Positions 25,561 through 34,816 of a stretch of 64,000 nucleotides of DNA are shown here, piece after piece. The position numbers were made by a program, and so were the translations under genes. The notes beneath the pieces were generated by a model that saw nothing but the letters and a program-made list of their open reading frames with translations, did no database searches and was not told where the DNA came from. Numbering within the stretch: position 1 is the first letter of the stretch; every line of letters begins with the position of its first letter. Origin of the DNA: Zobellia barbeyronii (lineage in GTDB: Bacteria; Bacteroidota; Bacteroidia; Flavobacteriales; Flavobacteriaceae); NCBI RefSeq assembly GCF_018603515.1, contig NZ_JACATN010000003.1:496001-560000 (forward strand), written 5' to 3'.

Positions 25561-25743
25561 TTATTTAATCTCCTTATGGATTGTCATCCTCTTCAAAATA
25601 GGATTGAACTTTTTAATCTCCATTCTTTCCGGAGTGTTCTTTTTGTTCTTGGTAGTAATGTACCTTGAAGTACCTGGTTGTCCCGACTCTTTGTGCTCGG
25701 TACATTCCAAAATAACTTGTATTCTATTTCCTTTCTTTGCCAT
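25561..25743 (-). CDS. rpmG: 50S ribosomal protein L33
   Basis: A 60-residue L33 of the large subunit. It has the family pattern [14 protein letters not shown], the [21 protein letters not shown] core and a basic C-terminus. Only one cysteine (in LECTEH) is present, so it is a zinc-free (C-) type. It sits 11 bases after rpmB. Confidence 0.96.
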   Translation of the reverse strand: MAKKGNRIQVILECTEHKESGQPGTSRYITTKNKKNTPERMEIKKFNPILKRMTIHKEIK

Positions 25744-25754
25744 CGTATTCTAGC

Positions 25755-25991
25755 TTATTTTACCAATCCTTCTGCCTTTGCGTCTTTCAACACAGCAGAA
25801 ATACCCTTTTTGTTGATAATCTTCAACGCCTTTGCAGAAACCTTTAAGGTCACCCAACGGTCCTCTTCGGGAATATAAAAACGTTTCTTAGAAAGATTGA
25901 CATTGAATCTTCTTTTAGTCTTATTTATAGAAAACGATACGTTGTTTCCAAACATCGCTCTCTTTCCCGTAATTTCACAAACTTTTGACAT
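25755..25991 (-). CDS. rpmB: 50S ribosomal protein L28
   Basis: A 78-residue L28 with the N-terminal MSKVCEITGKRAMFGNNVS signature followed by the RRFNVNL strand and a basic tail. A single cysteine makes it a non-zinc form. It is the first gene of the rpmB-rpmG-DUF4295 operon, with a strong promoter directly upstream at 26019-26048 and a leader of about 20 bases. Confidence 0.96.
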   Translation of the reverse strand: MSKVCEITGKRAMFGNNVSFSINKTKRRFNVNLSKKRFYIPEEDRWVTLKVSAKALKIINKKGISAVLKDAKAEGLVK

Positions 25992-26018
25992 CCCGCAGAT
26001 TTTTCTTTAAACAGGGTG

Positions 26019-26048
26019 CAAATTTATGTCATTTTTATGGATGCACAA
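26019..26048 (-). promoter_or_regulatory. Strong Bacteroidota-type promoter for rpmB-rpmG-DUF4295
   Basis: On the minus strand TTG (26048-26046), a 19-base spacer, then TAAATTTG (26026-26019). This is a full match to the flavobacterial consensus, 28 bases before the rpmB start, between cinA and rpmB. Confidence 0.75.
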
Positions 26049-26057
26049 AACAATATT

Positions 26058-27308
26058 TCAGATTTTTGAAATTTCTTTTTGTAATAGCTCTAAAGCCTTG
26101 TTCACGGACTTCTCCACAATGCGCTCTCTATGGTTGCCCATATTGAATTCTTGAGCATAAACGCCACTAGGAGTTGCTATAGCAATAAAGACCGTTCCAA
26201 TCTCTGCATCTGAGTCACCTTTTGTAGGTCCGGCGTTTCCTGTAGTAGCTATTGCGTAATGCGTTTTAAACAAATGCCTTACATTTTCTGCCATTTCCTT
26301 CGCTACTTCCGCACTTACTACAGAATACGTTACTATGACGTCTCTAGGCACCTTAAGTACATTTATCTTGGCCTCTGTAGCGTAACTCACTACACTGCCT
26401 TTAAAGTAAGCTGACGCTCCTGGCAAGGCTGTTAGTTGTTCCGCAATTTTACCTCCCGTAAAACTCTCTGCTGTAGACAGCGTCAAATTTTTCGCGGTAA
26501 GTAGTTTAGCTACCACTTGTTCTAAAGTCTCTTCGTCTTCGGTGCCATATATAATATCGCCAATTAACGGATATAGTTTTTTAAGCTCCGCTTCTACCCT
26601 GTCTTCTAATTCTTGTTTATCCGGGCCCTTAGCACTCAACCGTAACCTTACTTTTCCCAAATTTGGCAAATATGCCAATTTGATAAACGCAGGTAAATTA
26701 TTCTCCCAATCTTCTATTTTTTCAGCAATAGCGCTTTCACCTAAACCATAGGTAACAACAGTTCTATGCAAAATAAAGGGACGATTAAAATCTGAAATGA
26801 TTTTTGGAATGACCTTGTCCGTCATCAGATTTTTCATCTCATAAGGAACTCCGGGAAGCGAAACAAAAGCTACACCATCCTCTTGTATCCACATGCCAGG
26901 CGCAGTACCAAATGCATTATGCAAAACTGTAGCCTTGGATGGAACCAAAGCCTGTTTTCTATTGATATCCGATATAGGTGTAGAGGTAATATACTTTTTA
27001 AAAAGCTCTTCCACATGTGCTAGAACACTTGCGTCTTCTACCAAGGTGTCGTTAAAAAACTCACACAGGGTATGTTTGGTAATATCATCTTTGGTCGGAC
27101 CAAGACCTCCGGTTATGATAACAACTTGAACTCTCTTTTTAGCATCTTCTAGCGCTTGAAGAATATGTTCCTTGTCATCCTGAATTGAAGTAATCTGATA
27201 AACAGACACTCCAATTTTATTAAGTTCTTTGGAAATAAAAACGGAATTGGTATCAACAATCTGACCAATTAGAATTTCATCGCCAATAGTAATAATTTCG
27301 GCAAGCAT
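26058..27308 (-). CDS. cinA: CinA-family nicotinamide-nucleotide amidohydrolase
   Basis: A 416-residue two-domain CinA. The N-terminal molybdopterin-binding-like COG1058 domain (about 1-170) has [19 protein letters not shown] and [16 protein letters not shown]. The C-terminal domain (about 255-415) is the NMN deamidase with [15 protein letters not shown] and an [10 protein letters not shown] segment. The enzyme recycles pyridine nucleotides by deamidating NMN to NaMN; the competence-related name is historical. Its ATG overlaps the Hpt stop by one base (TGATG), so it is the last gene of an exonuclease-FAH-Hpt-cinA operon. Confidence 0.93.
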   Translation of the reverse strand: MLAEIITIGDEILIGQIVDTNSVFISKELNKIGVSVYQITSIQDDKEHILQALEDAKKRVQVVIITGGLGPTKDDITKHTLCEFFNDTLVEDASVLAHVEELFKKYITSTPISDINRKQALVPSKATVLHNAFGTAPGMWIQEDGVAFVSLPGVPYEMKNLMTDKVIPKIISDFNRPFILHRTVVTYGLGESAIAEKIEDWENNLPAFIKLAYLPNLGKVRLRLSAKGPDKQELEDRVEAELKKLYPLIGDIIYGTEDEETLEQVVAKLLTAKNLTLSTAESFTGGKIAEQLTALPGASAYFKGSVVSYATEAKINVLKVPRDVIVTYSVVSAEVAKEMAENVRHLFKTHYAIATTGNAGPTKGDSDAEIGTVFIAIATPSGVYAQEFNMGNHRERIVEKSVNKALELLQKEISKI

Positions 27309-27646
27309 CAGATATTGAAATCTTTTTTCAACTCAGATACCACCTGATATATATCTTTTTTCAACAAAGGAAAAACCACTTGTATCTCGGACATATTGGC
27401 TTCTGCCTTGCCTAACGTTTCTATCTGTAAGGCTGCGGCACGAGTCTGCTCCATACCCAACAAATCAACATTGGGCTTAATCTTATGGGCTAATTTGTAA
27501 ACCTGGTCATGGTTTTGCTCATTTAATGCAATTTCAAGAAGCTCAAGATCCTGCGGTACTTCTTCTAAAAATACTGAAATAACAGAGTTGATGAAATCTT
27601 CATCTCCTTCAGCCATTTCATTGATTTTATCAAGATTGTAAATCAT
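27308..27646 (-). CDS. Stand-alone Hpt histidine phosphotransfer protein
   Basis: A 112-residue all-helical phosphotransfer domain. The phospho-accepting histidine is H54 in [13 protein letters not shown], the classic Hpt motif. There is no kinase or receiver domain. It would pass phosphoryl groups between a hybrid sensor kinase and a response regulator, but neither is encoded here. The start overlaps the FAH-protein stop by one base (TAATG) and the stop overlaps cinA, so translation of all three is probably coupled. Identity is clear from the motif; its partner is unknown. Confidence 0.87.
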   Translation of the reverse strand: MIYNLDKINEMAEGDEDFINSVISVFLEEVPQDLELLEIALNEQNHDQVYKLAHKIKPNVDLLGMEQTRAAALQIETLGKAEANMSEIQVVFPLLKKDIYQVVSELKKDFNI

Positions 27647-28257
27647 TATTTTACTTTTAAGTGGAAAAGTTCACGCCCCTCCAGAACCCCCGAAAGGTAG
27701 TCATTTGCTTCAATTCTACCAACACCGGCTGGTGTTCCAGTAAAAATTACATCGCCTTTTTTTAACATGAAGAATTGAGAAACGTACGAAACAAGCTCAT
27801 CTATCTTCCAGAGCATGAGACCAGTATTCCCCTTTTGCACTTCTCTTTCATTCTTCAACAAAGAGAAATTTATATTGTTTAAATCTTTAAAATCTGTCTT
27901 TGGAAGCCACTCTCCTATAACCGCTGCACCATCAAAACCTTTTGCTTTTTCCCAAGGAAGACCTTTTTCTTTTAGTTTGGATTGCAGGTCTCTGGCCGTA
28001 AAATCTATGCCCAAACCTATTTCATCATAATAATTATGGGCAAATTTCTCGCTAATATGCTTTCCTACTTTTTTTATCTTAACGAGCACCTCAACTTCAT
28101 AGTGTACGTCTTTAGAAAAATCAGGGATATAGAAGTCCTGTTCTTTTGGCAAGATTGCAGAATCTGGCTTAATAAAAACTACAGGTTCTTCAGGCTTTTC
28201 ATTAGCCAACTCCTCTATATGCTCAGTATAGTTTCTACCGATACAGATAATTTTCAT
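27646..28257 (-). CDS. Fumarylacetoacetate hydrolase-family protein
   Basis: A 203-residue FAH-fold enzyme. The start MKIICIGRNYTEHIEEL is typical of the family; the in-frame upstream extension to 28365 runs into the preceding gene and has no family similarity. Metal-binding acidic residues appear in VHYEVEVLVKI (E..E) and IDFTARDLQ, and FTGTPAGVG closes the active site. Small FAHD1-like members act as acylpyruvate hydrolases or oxaloacetate decarboxylases. It is encoded 20 bases after the exonuclease gene and overlaps Hpt. Confidence 0.9.
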   Translation of the reverse strand: MKIICIGRNYTEHIEELANEKPEEPVVFIKPDSAILPKEQDFYIPDFSKDVHYEVEVLVKIKKVGKHISEKFAHNYYDEIGLGIDFTARDLQSKLKEKGLPWEKAKGFDGAAVIGEWLPKTDFKDLNNINFSLLKNEREVQKGNTGLMLWKIDELVSYVSQFFMLKKGDVIFTGTPAGVGRIEANDYLSGVLEGRELFHLKVK

Positions 28258-28277
28258 TGAAACCTTTTTAAAATTTT

Positions 28278-29054
28278 CTAACCTAACTTGTTGTTGAGCT
28301 GACTCAATTTTACTTGTGTCAATACCTTTTTGGTGTACAGGGGAAAATCGGCATTTAGAATCCACCCGAAGTAGCCAGGTTCCTTCTCAAGTACATCTAG
28401 TACTTTTCTGCCTTTATGTTTACCAAATGCAAAAACCTCAGCACCATCTTCATCATATCCTAAGAAGCCTGCAAAATCTGCAAACTGGCGATGAGTAGAA
28501 AATTCAGCTAGTTTTTTTACATTATTCTCAAGCTCCGGATATTTATCCAATTGAGACAATAACACCTCATATGTTGCTAGCGTATCCGCTTCTGCACTAT
28601 GGGCATCTGTAAGGTCTTTATCGCAATAGAACTTGTAAGCAGCCACTAAAGTGCGCTTTTCCATTTTATGGAATATAGTTTGAACATCTATAGAAACCAT
28701 GCTCTTCATATCAAAGTCCAACTCAGCACGCAACATTTCTTCAGCCAATAGCGGAATATCAAAACGGTCAGAATTAAATCCGCCCAAATCGCAATCCTTT
28801 ATCATGGCATAAATAGTTCTAGAAAGGTCTTTAAAAGTTGGCTCATTGGCCACTTTTTCGTTGGAAATTCCGTGAATAGCAATCACCTCTTCAGGGATTT
28901 CCATTTCTGGATTTACCAACCAAGTCTTGCTTTCCTTATTCCCGTTAGGGTATACTTTTAAAACAGATATTTCTACAATTCGGTCTTTGGCAACATTGGT
29001 ACCCGTAGTTTCCAAATCAAAAAAACAAATGGGACGCGTGAGATTAAGCTCCAT
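28278..29054 (-). CDS. DnaQ-like 3'-5' exonuclease with extra C-terminal domain
   Basis: A 258-residue DEDDh exonuclease. ExoI is FFDLETTG (Asp, Glu), ExoII lies in GFNSDRFDIPLL, and ExoIII is AHSAEADTLAT (His, Asp). The domain covers residues 1-180. A C-terminal segment (about 195-258) with FAFGKHKGRKVLDVLEKEPGYFGWIL resembles the small DUF3820-type module attached to some exonucleases. The role is DNA or RNA proofreading/trimming; it is not shown to be the Pol III epsilon subunit. It is the first gene of the FAH-Hpt-cinA operon. I start at MELNLTRP, 20 bases below a -7 box. Confidence 0.88.
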   Translation of the reverse strand: MELNLTRPICFFDLETTGTNVAKDRIVEISVLKVYPNGNKESKTWLVNPEMEIPEEVIAIHGISNEKVANEPTFKDLSRTIYAMIKDCDLGGFNSDRFDIPLLAEEMLRAELDFDMKSMVSIDVQTIFHKMEKRTLVAAYKFYCDKDLTDAHSAEADTLATYEVLLSQLDKYPELENNVKKLAEFSTHRQFADFAGFLGYDEDGAEVFAFGKHKGRKVLDVLEKEPGYFGWILNADFPLYTKKVLTQVKLSQLNNKLG

Positions 29055-29074
29055 GTTTTTGGCTATTTTTTTAA

Positions 29075-29082
29075 CAAAGATA
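29075..29082 (-). promoter_or_regulatory. Putative -7 box (TATCTTTG on the minus strand) for the exonuclease operon
   Basis: CAAAGATA on the plus strand gives TATCTTTG on the minus strand, 20 bases before the exonuclease ATG. A CAA at 29098-29100 could be the complement of the TTG element at a slightly short spacing. Confidence 0.45.
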
Positions 29083-29140
29083 CTATTTAACAAGGTTCAA
29101 GAAAACATATCTATACTTTTCTTAATAAAGAAAAATACGG

Positions 29141-30418
29141 TTATAATCTTGTATTTATAACATTATTGAAAGCCGAACCAAAGGTATAACTAAGCCCTAC
29201 GCTAAGACTGGTCTCATAATCTGTAGCAATCTGCTTTTGTTGTAGCAATACATCCTCTAAAGAAGCATCTCCACCAGGCAAATTTATTTGATCTCTAATC
29301 AACTCAAACCTTCCTGAAAACCGAGCTGCAAGCCCCTTTAAAAGGCGCACGGAAAAACTACCGTTCAGCTGAATTCTATTCTTGGTAAAATCGTTCAAAA
29401 AGGTAGACCCAATTAAGCGGGCATATACATTACCCCAAGGTTGACGATACCTAACCTGCACATCTAGAGAATGACTGAAGATACCTTCCGTCTCTTTAAG
29501 AAAAACGGTTTGCTCTATATAATCATTATGAAAATAACCGATTTTATAAGCGAATACAATTTCTCTGCGAAGCACTTCTTTATAAGGATAGATATTGTAT
29601 TCAATAGCTGGCCTTGCGTAATATCTAAAATCTAGATTCGTAAAAGTATTATGTTGCACACCACCAAAAACACCTGCAGACCAATGATCTGACAAACTAG
29701 CAACAATACTGGCGTCTGCAGAATACCTAAAGCGCTCACTTGTAAAAGTTTCATCATCGTTGATGATTTCTTTATTTGCTTGGTTAATTTGTAAATCACT
29801 ACGGATACGCAGTTTTTCCGTTACATGATCACTTTGAAAACCCAATTCGTATTCAAATTCTTTACGGCTAGACTCCCTTTTAATCTTTGCCTCTCCGTAG
29901 ACTTCAAAAATCCAATTGTTCCAAGGATCCCTAAAATCAATCTCTTGAATCTCACCAAGACCCTCTTTATTAACGGTATACGTGATATTCTCTGCCAAGT
30001 CCGACTCTAAAACGTACTGAAGAAGTCCTGACTGTACTTTTTTCAAAAGCCCTTTGCGTACCTCATCATCTGTCATACTAGCTGTACTATCATAGGTAAG
30101 CTTGCCAAGAATATCTTTATAGCCATCTACACCCTCAAATTCTAGCATGTACGTACGCCCACCACTACCATTGGTAACGTCATAAATAAATAGTTTTATA
30201 TTGGCTTGCCCTTGATCACGAACGTGACTGACATAATTGATTTCCTGCCGTAGATAATTCTTTTCGCAGTTACAATCTATATAAAGTTTTAAAGGTTCTT
30301 TTGCCTCATCACCTTCATCCTCTTCTTGAGCAAATATCAAAAGCGGAGTGATGAACAAAAAGAAGCATAACAAATTTAGAATTTGTCGTGAGGACGTGTT
30401 GAAATTTCTATTTGGCAT
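29141..30418 (-). CDS. Outer-membrane beta-barrel protein of unknown function
   Basis: A 425-residue exported protein. A signal peptide (about 12-31, LLCFFLFITPLLIFAQ) and an acidic linker precede a small periplasmic part with a two-cysteine segment (IDCNCEKNYL) and DV-rich strands. From about residue 150 the sequence alternates polar and aromatic residues in amphipathic strands (FEVYGEAKIKRES, FEYELGFQSD, WSAGVFGGVQHNTFTNL), ending SVGLSYTFGSAFNN, which fits a beta barrel. DUF481-like is a possible relative, but I cannot confirm it. The ATG at 30418 gives a proper signal peptide. No neighbour suggests a role. Confidence 0.7.
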   Translation of the reverse strand: MPNRNFNTSSRQILNLLCFFLFITPLLIFAQEEDEGDEAKEPLKLYIDCNCEKNYLRQEINYVSHVRDQGQANIKLFIYDVTNGSGGRTYMLEFEGVDGYKDILGKLTYDSTASMTDDEVRKGLLKKVQSGLLQYVLESDLAENITYTVNKEGLGEIQEIDFRDPWNNWIFEVYGEAKIKRESSRKEFEYELGFQSDHVTEKLRIRSDLQINQANKEIINDDETFTSERFRYSADASIVASLSDHWSAGVFGGVQHNTFTNLDFRYYARPAIEYNIYPYKEVLRREIVFAYKIGYFHNDYIEQTVFLKETEGIFSHSLDVQVRYRQPWGNVYARLIGSTFLNDFTKNRIQLNGSFSVRLLKGLAARFSGRFELIRDQINLPGGDASLEDVLLQQKQIATDYETSLSVGLSYTFGSAFNNVINTRL

Positions 30419-30562
30419 TATTGGTTTGGAAGGCCTTATGGATACTTTTCTATCGCATGAAAATAAGATTATTAATCTATTATCCGCGAAAGCGTACCAA
30501 AAAACCAAAAGATTTCACAGATTTTAAAGAAATACAACTTTAAAATAAGAATGCTTCAACAG

Positions 30563-30584
30563 AAAAGTGTTTGGACAACACTTT
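30563..30584 (-). terminator. Stem-loop at the end of the E2 gene
   Basis: A perfect 8-bp stem (AAAGTGTT / AACACTTT) with a 5-base loop, overlapping the first bases of the stop codon at 30583. On the minus strand it is followed by TTTTCTGTT, a modest T tract. Confidence 0.5.
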
Positions 30585-31947
30585 AAACCTCCCGATCTAC
30601 ATCCCAAGCTTCTAAATAATCTGCAACTGCTTTTGCAAACATACTACCCAATGCACCATTTACTACTCTATGATCATAACTATGAGAAAGATACATCTTA
30701 CTTCTAATTCCTATAAAATCTCCTTCTGGAGTTTCTATGACCGATGGAATTTTACGGATAGCACCTAAAGCAAGAATACCCACTTGAGGCTGGTTGATTA
30801 TTGGCGTACCAAAAACACTACCAAAAGTTCCCACATTGGTTACAGTATATGTACCATCTTGAACTTCATCTGGCTTAAGTTTATTTTCTCTAGCTCTAAA
30901 CGCTAAGTCGTTTATTGCTTTGGCCATACCTACCAAATTTAACTGGTCTGCATTTTTAATTACCGGAACAATAAGATTACCGTCTGGTAAAGCGGCTGCC
31001 ATTCCTATGTTAATATTTTTCTTTTTAACAACCGTATCGCCAACTAGCGATATGTTCATTAAAGGATATTTTTTTAGTGCCTTTGCTACAGCTTCAATAA
31101 AGATTGGTGTAAAAGTCAGCTTCTCACCTTCTCTCTTTTCAAAAGAGCTCTTTACTTTATTTCTCCAATTAACAATCTTAGTAACATCTACCTCAATAAA
31201 GCTCTGAACATGCGCAGAAGTAGATACACTGTCTACCATATGCTTGGCAATCATTTTACCCATTCTACTCATAGGCACTACCTCACCATCGGCACCCTCA
31301 GTTATTCCAGAACCATTAGTTGTTTTAACAGCAGAAGACTTATTGTTTACTAAAGGAGCTGCCGCTACCTTTGGAGCAGGCGTTTTTTCTACTGGCTGCT
31401 CAACGTTTTTAACGGCACCATTTTCTAAATAGGCAAGAATATCATTTTTAGTAACGCGACCTTCATTTCCTGTACCCGCTATCGTATCAAGCTCAGCAAC
31501 AGAAATACCTTCTTGTTTTGCTATATTTTTCACCAAAGGCGAATAAAAACGCTCAGAAGATGATTTTTGATTGTGATGTACTGGCGCACTTACAGCATCT
31601 TTGGCCACTTTTACAGTTTCCTCTACCATGGCAGCGGATTTCTCAGCACCGTTTGATGCAGCAACAGACTCAGTTGAAGCGACAGGTTGAGCTACTTCAA
31701 TAGATTGTTCTGTTTCAATAATCGCTACGGTATCACCCACTTTGATTACATCGTCTATATCAAAAAGCTTTTCGATCAAGATACCCTCCACTTCACTTGG
31801 AACCTCTGAATCTACTTTATCAGTAGCTATTTCAAAAATTGGTTCATCCAATTCAATAGTATCACCAACTTCTTTCAACCAAGTGGTTAATGTTGCCTCT
31901 GCAACACTCTCGCCCATTCTCGGTAATTTCAGTTCAAACTTTGACAT
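30583..31947 (-). CDS. 2-oxoacid dehydrogenase E2 (dihydrolipoamide acyltransferase)
   Basis: A 454-residue E2 subunit. The lipoyl domain (1-80) has lipoylation lysine K44 in ATDKVDSEV; a Ser/Ala/Val-rich linker follows. The peripheral-subunit-binding domain is about 134-176 (FYSPLVKNIAKQEG, AGTGNEGRVTKNDI), and the catalytic domain is about 215-454. The active-site histidine is H426 in DHRVVNG, where N430 takes the place of the usual Asp of HRxxDG. Substrate could be branched-chain oxoacids, judged by general resemblance, or 2-oxoglutarate. It is encoded alone, without E1 or E3. Confidence 0.85.
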   Translation of the reverse strand: MSKFELKLPRMGESVAEATLTTWLKEVGDTIELDEPIFEIATDKVDSEVPSEVEGILIEKLFDIDDVIKVGDTVAIIETEQSIEVAQPVASTESVAASNGAEKSAAMVEETVKVAKDAVSAPVHHNQKSSSERFYSPLVKNIAKQEGISVAELDTIAGTGNEGRVTKNDILAYLENGAVKNVEQPVEKTPAPKVAAAPLVNNKSSAVKTTNGSGITEGADGEVVPMSRMGKMIAKHMVDSVSTSAHVQSFIEVDVTKIVNWRNKVKSSFEKREGEKLTFTPIFIEAVAKALKKYPLMNISLVGDTVVKKKNINIGMAAALPDGNLIVPVIKNADQLNLVGMAKAINDLAFRARENKLKPDEVQDGTYTVTNVGTFGSVFGTPIINQPQVGILALGAIRKIPSVIETPEGDFIGIRSKMYLSHSYDHRVVNGALGSMFAKAVADYLEAWDVDREV

Positions 31948-32029
31948 ATTCTTATTTTAGACTGCTTTTACTCTAATTTTGTCGCAAAAATACCAAAAAA
32001 AACACCTATCAGTTACAGTTATCACATTT

Positions 32030-32650
32030 TTAATTCGCTTTTAACGAACCTTCAAATGGAATCCGGTTTAAAATACTCCGTCCTAGCGTGACTTCATCGG
32101 CATATTCCAGCTCATCGCCAACAGCTATTCCCCTCGCAATGGTTGAAGTATTAATATCCAAACCGTTTAATTGCTTATAAATATAAAAATTGGTCGTATC
32201 ACCCTCCATAGTAGAGCTTAAGGCAAAAATAAACTCCTTAACCTCTCCTTTTTGAGCTTTTTCTACCAAAGAACCAATTGTCAAATCTTGCGGGCCAATT
32301 CCCTCCATAGGAGATATTTTTCCTCCCAAAACATGATATAATCCTTTATACTGACTTGTATTTTCAATAGCCATAACATCCCGAATATCTTCAACAACGC
32401 AAACCAGACTTCTATCCCGTTTGGGATTGGCACAAATTTCACAAACGGCCACATCTGAAATGTTATGGCAATTTTCGCAGAATTTTATCTCACTACGCAA
32501 GCTTAATAATGAATTTGAGAGCCTTTCTGTCTGTTCTTTAGGTTGTTTAAGCAAATGAAGAACCAACCGAAGTGCCGTGCGTTTACCTATACCAGGTAAT
32601 TGCGACATTTCGTAAACGGCATTCTCGAGAAGCTTTGAAGAAAAATCCAT
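32030..32650 (-). CDS. recR: Recombination protein RecR
   Basis: A 206-residue RecR, the ring-forming partner of RecF/RecO in recombinational repair. It shows the helix-hairpin-helix ([18 protein letters not shown]), the four-cysteine zinc finger ([19 protein letters not shown]), the Toprim domain ([30 protein letters not shown]) and the C-terminal [17 protein letters not shown] Walker-B-like end. The ATG at 32650 matches the family start; an upstream extension overlaps the divergent symporter gene. A minus-strand TAATTTTG lies only 6 bases before the ATG, so the mRNA may be nearly leaderless. Confidence 0.95.
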   Translation of the reverse strand: MDFSSKLLENAVYEMSQLPGIGKRTALRLVLHLLKQPKEQTERLSNSLLSLRSEIKFCENCHNISDVAVCEICANPKRDRSLVCVVEDIRDVMAIENTSQYKGLYHVLGGKISPMEGIGPQDLTIGSLVEKAQKGEVKEFIFALSSTMEGDTTNFYIYKQLNGLDINTSTIARGIAVGDELEYADEVTLGRSILNRIPFEGSLKAN

Positions 32651-32655
32651 AGTCA

Positions 32656-32663
32656 CAAAATTA
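32656..32663 (-). promoter_or_regulatory. Putative -7 box (TAATTTTG on the minus strand) for recR
   Basis: CAAAATTA on the plus strand matches TAnnTTTG on the minus strand, 6 bases from the recR ATG in the 57-base divergent gap to the symporter gene. No convincing -33 element is seen. Confidence 0.35.
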
Positions 32664-32707
32664 CGTACTATTTTTACTTTTTGTACTTTGGTTTTAAATT
32701 TTATTAC

Positions 32708-34192
32708 ATGACCGCCACGCACATCCTAATCTTAATAGGTGCTTATTTTCTCTTGCTTTTATTCATATCCTATTTTACAGGAAAAAACGACTCTAATGTT
32801 GACTTTTTTAAGGCGGGGAAATCCTCTCCTTGGTACTTGGTCGCTTTTGGAATGGTAGGTGCCTCTCTTTCAGGAGTTACCTTCATCTCTGTGCCCGGTT
32901 GGGTAGAAGCTTCCGGCTTTAGTTACATGCAAGTTGTTTTTGGATATCTGGCAGGTTATTTTGTCATAGCCTTTATTCTTTTACCCATTTATTATCAACT
33001 AAATGTTACCTCTATCTATGAATATTTAAAAAAGCGGTTTGGTATCGTAAGTTATAAGGTAGGCGCTGTGTCTTTCTTTATCTCTAGGGTTCTAGGAGCT
33101 GCTTTTAGGCTGTTTTTAGTGGCAATTGTTCTACAGCAATTTGTATTTGATGAATTGGGCGTACCATTTGAGGTTACGGTTATCCTCTCTATTTTATTAA
33201 TATGGATATATACTTTTAGAGGCGGAATAAAAACAATTGTTTGGACAGATACGCTCCAAACGGCCTTCATGCTTTTATCCGTTGGACTGAGCATTTACTT
33301 TATCAACCAGAAATTGGACTGGAGTTTTACCGAATTTCTAGCATCCGAAGAATTAAAACAATACAACCAAATACTATTTACAGATAGTTTTTTTGATAAG
33401 AACCACTTTCTAAAATCCTTTTTTGGAGGCATGTTCATCACCATTTGCATGACCGGTCTAGACCAAGATATGATGCAGAAAAATCTTACCTGCAAATCGC
33501 TGAAAGATGCCCAGAAAAACATGATTTCTTTCAGTTTGGTCCTAGTTGTTGTGAATTTTGTTTTCCTTTTGTTAGGGGCACTTTTATTTATCTACGCAGC
33601 CAAATTTAACATTGCTATTCCATTAATGGATGGCCAACCAAAGCCCGATCTACTATTTCCGGAAATTGCAATGAACAGCGGCTTGGGAATAGTTGTTGCT
33701 GTTACGTTTATGCTAGGATTGATAGCCGCAGCCTATAGCAGCGCAGATAGCGCATTAACCTCACTAACAACCTCTTTTTGCATAGACTTCTTAAACATTG
33801 ATGAGAAAGCCGAAAAAGACCAGAATAAAATTAGAAAGACAACTCACGTAGGAATGAGTATTCTTCTGATTGTTACGGTAATCTTGTTCAAATACATCTT
33901 AGACCGAAACGTTATAGACGGCCTCTTAACCGTTGCCACGTATACCTATGGTCCTTTACTGGGACTATTTACCTTTGGTATATTCACAAAGCATGCTATA
34001 AAAGATAATTATGTATGGCTTGTTGCCTTATTATCCGTTCTCTCTATTATAGGATTTGCGAATCTGCCAACCGAATATTTAGGCGGTTACAAATTTGGAT
34101 ATGAATTACTACCTTTGAACGGATTATTAACTTTTCTAGGGCTGTGGCTGATTCGAAATAAGAATCCTGCAGTTATATCCGATAAAACGTAA
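32708..34192 (+). CDS. Sodium:solute symporter (SSS family)
   Basis: A 494-residue inner-membrane transporter with about thirteen helices in the SSS/SLC5 pattern: a variable first helix, then [28 protein letters not shown]-type helix 2 (Na site region), [12 protein letters not shown], and an [18 protein letters not shown] helix containing the Na2-site serines. The substrate cannot be told from the sequence. It is divergent from recR with a 57-base gap and converges with a CoA-binding protein gene. The start is ATG 32708, since an earlier in-frame ATG lies in the recR promoter region. Confidence 0.88.
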   Translation: MTATHILILIGAYFLLLLFISYFTGKNDSNVDFFKAGKSSPWYLVAFGMVGASLSGVTFISVPGWVEASGFSYMQVVFGYLAGYFVIAFILLPIYYQLNVTSIYEYLKKRFGIVSYKVGAVSFFISRVLGAAFRLFLVAIVLQQFVFDELGVPFEVTVILSILLIWIYTFRGGIKTIVWTDTLQTAFMLLSVGLSIYFINQKLDWSFTEFLASEELKQYNQILFTDSFFDKNHFLKSFFGGMFITICMTGLDQDMMQKNLTCKSLKDAQKNMISFSLVLVVVNFVFLLLGALLFIYAAKFNIAIPLMDGQPKPDLLFPEIAMNSGLGIVVAVTFMLGLIAAAYSSADSALTSLTTSFCIDFLNIDEKAEKDQNKIRKTTHVGMSILLIVTVILFKYILDRNVIDGLLTVATYTYGPLLGLFTFGIFTKHAIKDNYVWLVALLSVLSIIGFANLPTEYLGGYKFGYELLPLNGLLTFLGLWLIRNKNPAVISDKT

Positions 34193-34247
34193 CTCCTTAA
34201 ACGTTAAAGTTTTATAGGAAAAATCTTACATGTATTTCATCGATCAT

Positions 34248-34607
34248 TTAATATTGACCTGTTGCCAACAGCACTAATGTACACGCAACAACCGCCTCAA
34301 TCCCTTCATTTTGCAGTAATGCGTAAAATTCTGGGTTTTCTGTTCCTGGATTAAAAATGACTCGTTTGGGAGCAATTTGTAGGATTTTGTCGATATACTC
34401 AGGCTGACGAGCTGCTCCTATGTATAAAGTAATGGTATGAATATTTTGAAAATCACTTAAATTGGTCTTTATTTGTGTTTCCCTGATTTTGCCCTCGCGC
34501 AAACCAAATGCTTCAGTTTTGATATTATGATCTAACAGCCTATTTACGGCTAGATTGCTATATCTACTGGGTTTAAGGGAAGTTCCGAAGACTAATGTTG
34601 TTTTCAT
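34248..34607 (-). CDS. CoA-binding domain protein (YccU-like)
   Basis: A 119-residue Rossmann-fold protein of the CoA-binding family, with KTTLVFGTSLKPSRYSNLAVNRLL at the start (the sugar-phosphate loop and helix) and VIFNPGTENPEFYALLQNEGIEAVVACTLVLL at the end. The small, single-domain version (YccU type) is widespread and has no defined role beyond binding CoA-like ligands. It is a single gene; the 209 bases after it toward fabH contain only a terminator-like hairpin. Confidence 0.85.
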   Translation of the reverse strand: MKTTLVFGTSLKPSRYSNLAVNRLLDHNIKTEAFGLREGKIRETQIKTNLSDFQNIHTITLYIGAARQPEYIDKILQIAPKRVIFNPGTENPEFYALLQNEGIEAVVACTLVLLATGQY

Positions 34608-34775
34608 ATGTTAAATATGATGTTAAAGTTCATTTAAGATGTAACTTTTTGATAAAATAACCGTCTATTGTAAAAGACGATATTTTGAAGAACAACTTTT
34701 AAAAATATTGGTCGGTGATAATGCTATATGTTTATAGTTAATGGTTAGTGTTTAGTATAGCAGCATCAACGACAG

Positions 34776-34801
34776 AAACCCCGATGGAGACATCGGGGTT
34801 T
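34776..34801 (-). terminator. Terminator after fabH
   Basis: A perfect 11-bp stem (AAACCCCGATG / CATCGGGGTTT) with a GAGA loop, 16 bases downstream of the fabH stop. T runs are short on the minus strand (TTTCTG) and better on the plus strand (TTTTGTTTT), so it might work in both directions. Confidence 0.7.
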
Positions 34802-34816
34802 TGTTTTGCTATAAAG

